64,000 nt of DNA from Frankia nepalensis (GTDB lineage: Bacteria; Actinomycetota; Actinomycetes; Frankiales; Frankiaceae), in NCBI RefSeq assembly GCF_016786325.1, contig NZ_JADWYU010000137.1:1-64000 (forward strand), in the 5' to 3' direction. Position 1 is the first letter of the stretch, and the number at the start of each line of letters is the position of its first letter. Position numbers and translations under genes: made by a program. Shown here piece after piece: positions 59,244 through 64,000 of this stretch. The notes under the pieces are model-generated. The model was given only the letters and a program-made list of their open reading frames with translations. It had not been told where the DNA came from and ran no database searches.

Positions 59244-60440
59244 GTGTTCCAGTCGCTGTGGGCGATGGAGGACCTGCCGCACCGGGCGGCGCGGGCCTGG
59301 ACGCTCGCCGAGCGGGTCGAACAGGTCGCGGCGGGCGGGTTCGACGGCCTCGCGGTCGACCTGGGCGCGCGGCAGGCGCCGGTGGCCGGCGAGCTCGCGC
59401 CGCTGCTCGACGGGCCGGGGCGTGGGCTGCGCCGGGCCGTGTTCGCGTTCGTCGACGGCGACGGGGCGCTGGAGCGGGCGCTGCGGTACGCGACGGCGAT
59501 CGGGGCGCCGACGATGGTCGTCTGCGCGCGGGTGTTCTCCCGCGACCTGGGCCTGCTCGCCGAGACGGTGGAACGCTGGCACGCGCGGGCGGCGGCGGCC
59601 GGGGTGGCGATGCAGCTGGAGACGCACCGCGACACGATGACGAACGACCTGCGCGCGACCGTCGACCTGCTCGACCTGCTCGACCTGCTCGACCTGCTCG
59701 ACCTGCTCGACCTGCTCGACCTGCTCGACCCGCTCGACGAGCGGGTCGAGCTCGCGATCGACCTGTCGCACCACGTCTGCGGCTGCGAGCTGCCCGACGA
59801 GCCGACCGCCGAGGTCGAGGCGCTCGTCGACGCGTTGCTGGCCCGGGCCGGGTCGCTGCAGGGCCGGGTCGCCACCCGCGGGCAGGTGCAGGTACCGCTG
59901 GGCTTCCCGGTTCACGAGCGCTGGGTGGCCCGGTTCCGCGACTGGTGGACCAGGGGGTTCGCCCAGATCCTGGCCCGGCCGGCACCGCCGGCGGCGGACG
60001 GGCCACGCGAGGTCATGTTCTGCTGCGAGCTGGGGACCCACCCGTACGCGATCACCGGGGCGGACGGGGAGCAGCTGTCCGACCGGTGGGCCGAGGCCCT
60101 GCAACTGGCGGACTGGGCCCGCGAGAGCTTCGCCGCCGCCGGTAGCCCCCTGCTCACCTTGTTCACGGGAGGACGTCATGACCGCCGAGCCGACCCTCGC
60201 CGCCGCGACGGCCACCGAGGCGACCGCGCCCGGATCGGCGCCCGACGGGCCGCTTCCCGTGGCCGAGGGCGGGGGCGGGCGGATGTCCCCCGGCCCGCTG
60301 GACCACTGGCCGGTGGGGCGCAGCATCCTGCCTGCCAGGGCGTACGTCACGCCGGAGGCGTTCCGGCACGAGCAGGAGGCCGTCTTCGCAAGCGGCTGGG
60401 TGTGGGGTGGTTTCGAGCACTATGTGCCGGACGCCGGTGA
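59244..60440 (+). CDS. Xylose-isomerase-like (TIM-barrel) protein with expanded LLD repeat, readthrough end
   Basis: The frame encodes a sugar-phosphate isomerase/epimerase-type TIM barrel: MFQSLWAMEDLPHRAARAWT, AVDLGARQAPVAGEL, THRDTMTNDLRATVD, LAIDLSHHVCGCEL, CCELGTHPYAITG. A run of seven DLL plus one DPL triplets (9-bp tandem repeat) interrupts the barrel. Native sequence ends near LLTLFTGG at about 60170. The frame then runs antisense-like into the next gene to a stop at 60440, giving 398 residues with ~90 non-native. No good ribosome site precedes GTG 59244. The gene is probably damaged at one or both ends. Confidence 0.6.
   Translation: MFQSLWAMEDLPHRAARAWTLAERVEQVAAGGFDGLAVDLGARQAPVAGELAPLLDGPGRGLRRAVFAFVDGDGALERALRYATAIGAPTMVVCARVFSRDLGLLAETVERWHARAAAAGVAMQLETHRDTMTNDLRATVDLLDLLDLLDLLDLLDLLDLLDPLDERVELAIDLSHHVCGCELPDEPTAEVEALVDALLARAGSLQGRVATRGQVQVPLGFPVHERWVARFRDWWTRGFAQILARPAPPAADGPREVMFCCELGTHPYAITGADGEQLSDRWAEALQLADWARESFAAAGSPLLTLFTGGRHDRRADPRRRDGHRGDRARIGARRAASRGRGRGRADVPRPAGPLAGGAQHPACQGVRHAGGVPARAGGRLRKRLGVGWFRALCAGRR
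59664..59735 (+). repeat. Nine-base tandem repeat (8 units)
   Basis: GACCTGCTC is repeated seven times without mismatch, followed by GACCCGCTC. It encodes (Asp-Leu-Leu)7-Asp-Pro-Leu in frame. It looks like a slippage-prone array that can change length without frameshift. Confidence 0.95.
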
Positions 60441-61026
60441 CGTCCACCCGATGATGGTCGCGGGCCGGCCGCTGGTGATGGTCCGCGGCGAGGACGGGCA
60501 GGTGCGCGTCTTCCACAACGTCTGCCGGCACCGCGGGATGCGGCTAGTTGACGCGCCGGCGCGCGGCCGGCGCCGGGTGCAGTGCGCCTACCACTGCTGG
60601 TCCTACGAGCTGGACGGCGCGCTCGCCGTCACGCCCTACCTGGACCGGGGGCGCGGGAACACCCCGCCGGCGGACCTCGCCGCCGAGCTCGGCCTGCTGC
60701 CAGTCGCGAGCGCGACCTGGGCCGGCATGGTGCTCGTGCACCTGGGCCCCGACCCCGAACCGGTCGACGACCTGCTCGCACCGCTGCGGGCCCGCTGGGA
60801 GCACCTCGACTTCTCCCGGCTGCGTCTCGCCGAGGAGCGCGGCTTCGACGTCGAGGCGAACTGGAAGCTGGTCGTCGAAAACTTCCTCGACTTCTACCAC
60901 CTGCCGTTCGTCCACCCGCAGGTCGGCGTGGTAAGCGCCGCCCTCGACCCTGGCAGCCGACGAACACGACGGGCCCGCATCACCCGTTCGGCGATTCAAG
61001 GTCGAGTTTGGGATTCTTGGCGTTGA
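60178..61026 (+). pseudogene. C-terminally truncated Rieske oxygenase alpha subunit
   Basis: The ATG at 60178 (GGAGG upstream) opens a Rieske non-haem oxygenase: RSILPARAYVTPEAFRHEQE, the Rieske motif CRHRGMRL...CAYHCWSY, then the start of the catalytic domain NWKLVVENFLDFYHLPFVHP with the iron-binding His-x4-His. After QVGVVSAALD (about 60948) the similarity stops and 25 unrelated Arg-rich residues lead to a stop at 61026. Family members are about 380-430 residues, so over 120 residues are missing. The break coincides with the 3' end of the opposing Rhs gene. The truncated protein should lack its iron-binding acid residue and be inactive. Confidence 0.8.
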
Positions 61027-64000
61027 CCTGACCCGCAATGTACTCAGACAGCATCTCGTCGTTGGCGACGAACAGAATCGGACCGAGCGTGGTTGCCCAC
61101 AGGTTGTTCTTCAGGTCGGCCTGGCTGTCCCTCGCCACCCCCGGGATGGAGAAGTCATTTTCCATTTCATGGAAGATCCCGAACTCGAACGCCCATCTGG
61201 GGCCATAGCGGTCGGCCATCATCGCCATCCAGTACGCATGACGGAAAGCGTTCTTCTCACCATTCTCCCAGTCATTGGCTATCGCCTGCCGGTCCGCCTC
61301 AGCGAATGCCTGGTCCATCAGCGGGCGAGCCCTGATGCATTTGTATGCATTCACCGGTCCACTTAGGCAGAAATCCCGCTGGATCGGGCCGAGACTGTCT
61401 GGAGTGGCGTTGCGATCGACCGTTGCCTCGTCGACGCTATAGACGCGCTCAGGGGTCTTGATACCGTCTCGCCGGGGCGCGGGAGGGGGGGCAACGGCGT
61501 TTGCCTGCTTGGAAGCCCGGACGACGTCCGTGCCGCCGCCTCCGCGAATGGCTGGGGCCACGCTCATGGTGGAACCGGTTGGCTTGGTCGGCGGTCTAGG
61601 CTGCGGACTGCTGGACGCGCTCTTGGTCTGAACCACCACAGGTTTGGCCGGAGCGGACCCCGAGGACTTGGCTGGGGCTTTCGCCGCGGGCTTCGGCATC
61701 GGCTTCGGCGCGGACGCCTGCTTCACCGGCGCCTTCGCCGCAGGCTTCGGCATCGGCTTCGGCGCGGACGCCTGCTTCACCGGCGCCTTCGCCGCAGGCT
61801 TCGGCACCGACTTCGGCGGGGGTGTCGGCTTGGCCTTGGCCGCGGCCTGGAAGGCCAGGGCCGCGTTCACCCCCGCCCAGAAGGCCGCGTCCTGCACTGG
61901 GCCCGAAGACGCCTTCTTGGTCGACGCCGGCGTCGGCCTGGACTCCTTCTTGGCAGGCGCTGGTGCCGGCTTGGCCTCCTTCTTGGGCTTGGGTCCAGGG
62001 GCTTTGTCAACGTAGAAGCCGGTGGGGTCGTTGTAGGCCAGCGGGTTGCCGGCGGCGTAGGTGTAACGGTTGTTGGCGGCGGTGCCGGTGATGGGGAGGG
62101 TGGCGGTGTCGCGGCTGGTGAAGGTGCCGGTGCCGGGGGTGTACCAGCGGGCCTGGGCGTTGACCTTGCTGGTGGCGGGGTCGGTCCAGCTGCCCTGGTA
62201 GCCGATGTGGAGGTCGGGGTTGCCTGCAACGACGGGTTCGCCGAAGGGGGTGAACGAGCGGCTGTCGGTGAGGGTGCCGGCGGTGGTGAAGGCGGCGACG
62301 AGGTCGCCGTGGGTGTCGGTGAGGGTGGCCCAGTTGCCGGCGGGGCTGCCGATGGCGACGAGGTCGCCGTCGGGGTCGCGGGAGAACGACGAGGAGTAGT
62401 CGGTGGCGGGTTCCTTCTCCAGGCCGGGGTAGACGAAGGGGACGCCGTTGCGGGTGGCGAGGCGGTCGAGGCCGTCGTAGGTGTAGGTCTGCAGGGTGCC
62501 GCCGGTGTTGTCGCCGAGGAGGCGGTCGAAGGCGTCGAAGCTGGTGGTGGTGACGGTGGCGCCGGCGGTCTTGGTGGCCAGGGTGCCGCGGGCGGTGTAG
62601 GTGTAGGTCGCGGTGCCGTCGGACGTGAGCCGGCTGCGGGCGTCGTAGGTGGAGGTGACGCTGTTTTTCGAGGTGCGGTTGCCGGCGGCGTCCCAGCCGT
62701 AGGTCGTCGTCACCGACGCCTGGTCGGTCCAGGATGTAAGCCGGTCGGCCCAGTCGTAGGTGTAGGTCTGGGTGCCGGCTCCGGCGACGCCGGCTGGGCC
62801 GATGGTGGTGGCGGTGCGGTTGTCGTTGTTGTCGTAGGTATAGGTCTGGGTGCGCAGAACAGTGGAGCTGGGGCCGGTGAGGGTGTCGCTGGTGGTGCGA
62901 CCGAGGTCGTCGTAGCCGAAGGTCCGCGTCGCGCCGGCGTAGGTCACCGAGGTGATCTGGCCGGCATCGTCGTAACCGAGGGTGCGGGTCCCGCCGGTGA
63001 CGGTGCCGGTAACGGTGGCCAGTTCACTGCGGGGGGTGTAGGTGAAGGTGGTCGAGCTGCCCGGGTCGGTACGCCCGGTCATCCGGCCGGTGGAGTCGTA
63101 GGTGAAGCTGCTCGCCCCACCGGCACCGGACGCGCCGGTGACCAGACCACGGTCGTTGTACGTGAACGACTGCGTCCCACCCGGATGGTCGATGCTCGTG
63201 AGCTGGCCGACCAGGTCATGGGTCAGAGTCCGCGACGCCGACGGAGTGCCGACGCCGCTGCCGTTCTCGGTGGTGAGCCGGCCGAGGGCGTCGTAGGTCG
63301 CGGTCCGGGTGACCCCGCCGGGCGCGAGGACGGTGACCGGCTGGCCGGCGGCGTCGTAGGTGGTGGTCCAGGTCCGGTCGGCCAGATTCGGGAACGCCGG
63401 CGTCGACGGCTCGATGACCTTCTCGACCAGGCCCAGCGAGTTGTAGGTCGTGACGGTCGGGTTGCCGCGACCGTCGGTGACCCGGGTGACGTTCCCCGCC
63501 AGGTCGTAACCGACCGACGTCGTGATCGTCGTCGAGCCGTTCACGGGAACTGTGACGGACCGCAGCTGGTTCAGGGCATCGACAGTGGACGTTGTGGTGT
63601 GGCCGTTCGGGTCCGTCTCGGAGATGGCGTTGCCCGCCGAGTCGTAGCCAGCCGAGGTGGAGCGGAGCAGGACGTCGGTGGGTGAGTACTCGCCGACGAC
63701 GGTGGGCCGGCCTGCGCGGTCGTAGGTGGTGCGGGTCTCCCGGCCCAGCGGGTCGGTGACCGACGTGGTCCGGCCCGCGAGGTCGTAGGTGTAGGTGGTC
63801 GTCTTGCCGAGCTCGTCGTGCACGGCGATCGGGTCGCCGGCGCCGTTGTAGTCCGTCGTCTTCGCCGCGCCCGCGGCGAAGTTGCCGGGCGTCAGCACCG
63901 AGGTCACGTCGCCGGCGTCATTGTGGCTGGTGAAGGTCGTGAAGATCTGGGCCAGCCACTGCTCGGTGACGGTCGTCGCCCATACCCGGTCGAGGTCGTC
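60980..64000 (-). CDS. Rhs/YD-repeat polymorphic toxin with DUF6973-like C-terminus (partial)
   Basis: At least 1006 residues, open to the right window edge, so the N-terminus is missing. It has many YD repeats (YDLAGRTTSVTDPLGRET, YDALGRLTTENG), then the RHS core ending GTAANNRYTYAAGNPLAYND with PTGFY. A Lys/Pro/Ala linker holds an 18-residue repeat (KPMPKPAAKAPVKQASA). The C-terminal ~150 residues carry NAFRHAYWMAMMADRYG, HEMENDF and DSQADLKNNLW, a pattern I associate with the DUF6973-type putative toxin/hydrolase. Rhs proteins deliver such C-terminal toxins in contact-dependent competition. No immunity gene follows. The next DNA is the truncated Rieske gene. Confidence 0.88.
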   Translation of the reverse strand, partial: DDLDRVWATTVTEQWLAQIFTTFTSHNDAGDVTSVLTPGNFAAGAAKTTDYNGAGDPIAVHDELGKTTTYTYDLAGRTTSVTDPLGRETRTTYDRAGRPTVVGEYSPTDVLLRSTSAGYDSAGNAISETDPNGHTTTSTVDALNQLRSVTVPVNGSTTITTSVGYDLAGNVTRVTDGRGNPTVTTYNSLGLVEKVIEPSTPAFPNLADRTWTTTYDAAGQPVTVLAPGGVTRTATYDALGRLTTENGSGVGTPSASRTLTHDLVGQLTSIDHPGGTQSFTYNDRGLVTGASGAGGASSFTYDSTGRMTGRTDPGSSTTFTYTPRSELATVTGTVTGGTRTLGYDDAGQITSVTYAGATRTFGYDDLGRTTSDTLTGPSSTVLRTQTYTYDNNDNRTATTIGPAGVAGAGTQTYTYDWADRLTSWTDQASVTTTYGWDAAGNRTSKNSVTSTYDARSRLTSDGTATYTYTARGTLATKTAGATVTTTSFDAFDRLLGDNTGGTLQTYTYDGLDRLATRNGVPFVYPGLEKEPATDYSSSFSRDPDGDLVAIGSPAGNWATLTDTHGDLVAAFTTAGTLTDSRSFTPFGEPVVAGNPDLHIGYQGSWTDPATSKVNAQARWYTPGTGTFTSRDTATLPITGTAANNRYTYAAGNPLAYNDPTGFYVDKAPGPKPKKEAKPAPAPAKKESRPTPASTKKASSGPVQDAAFWAGVNAALAFQAAAKAKPTPPPKSVPKPAAKAPVKQASAPKPMPKPAAKAPVKQASAPKPMPKPAAKAPAKSSGSAPAKPVVVQTKSASSSPQPRPPTKPTGSTMSVAPAIRGGGGTDVVRASKQANAVAPPPAPRRDGIKTPERVYSVDEATVDRNATPDSLGPIQRDFCLSGPVNAYKCIRARPLMDQAFAEADRQAIANDWENGEKNAFRHAYWMAMMADRYGPRWAFEFGIFHEMENDFSIPGVARDSQADLKNNLWATTLGPILFVANDEMLSEYIAGQVNAKNPKLDLESPNG
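61690..61797. repeat. Two 54-bp tandem repeats in the Rhs linker
   Basis: Bases 61690-61743 and 61744-61797 are the same 54-base unit read directly, followed by a third diverged partial copy. They encode the Lys/Pro/Ala linker between the Rhs core and the toxin domain. Confidence 0.85.

Overview
The window is very GC-rich DNA with frequent GTG starts, dense bidirectional coding and many 4-base ATGA/GTGA stop-start overlaps. It is chromosomal DNA of a high-GC actinobacterium. The mix of lipid-transfer thiolase plus DUF35, an alkylsulfatase, Rieske oxygenases, many TetR/MarR regulators and an EAD1-domain protein fits Frankia or a related filamentous genus, but that placement is inference. I saw no tRNA, rRNA, CRISPR array or complete insertion sequence.

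Layout. 1-6.0 kb: a PLP-dependent dehydratase, a zinc-ribbon TetR regulator, a DUF418 membrane protein, a DUF5990 protein, and a thiolase/DUF35 pair. 6.3-12.7 kb: a methyltransferase, an ECF sigma factor with its coupled membrane partner, an esterase/DUF1059 pair, and a MarR regulator divergent from a DinB-like enzyme across a clear operator. 12.7-19.5 kb: a complete Mrp-type Na+/H+ antiporter operon (mnhA with fused mnhB, then C, D, E, F, G), every junction a 4-base overlap. 19.7-25.4 kb: an alkylsulfatase, a Ser/Thr kinase relic, a membrane-protein pair and an SRPBCC protein. 25.4-29.3 kb: a TetR gene with a double-palindrome operator, an unusual EAD1/tandem-lipoyl protein, and a MarR gene coupled to a membrane protein.

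30.4-35.0 kb is a guanidine module on the minus strand: a guanidine-I (ykkC) riboswitch, then a ureohydrolase resembling GdmH guanidine hydrolase, then a binding protein, permease and ATPase of an ABC importer. The riboswitch makes guanidine, not agmatine, the likely substrate. A second, canonical agmatinase lies at 51.5 kb. 35.2-44.1 kb: a PAS-GAF sensor without an ATPase domain, a secreted DUF5995 protein, a thioesterase-like protein, and a MarR/beta-repeat fusion divergent from a two-gene ABC exporter.

44.2-64 kb is more mosaic. A methyltransferase relic and an AbiEi/DUF559-type gene are bounded by two inverted 49-bp palindromic repeats. A Rieske oxygenase appears to start at an AUC codon. 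Then come a FAD oxidase, a CcdA/thioredoxin pair, agmatinase, two TetR units with operators, an aborted oxidoreductase start, and a SUKH protein with a coupled small protein. A catabolic operon (hydroxyacid dehydrogenase, sugar-isomerase-like protein, Rieske oxygenase) is decaying through a frameshift, an expanded 9-bp repeat and a 3' truncation. It abuts a large Rhs-repeat toxin gene that runs off the right edge.
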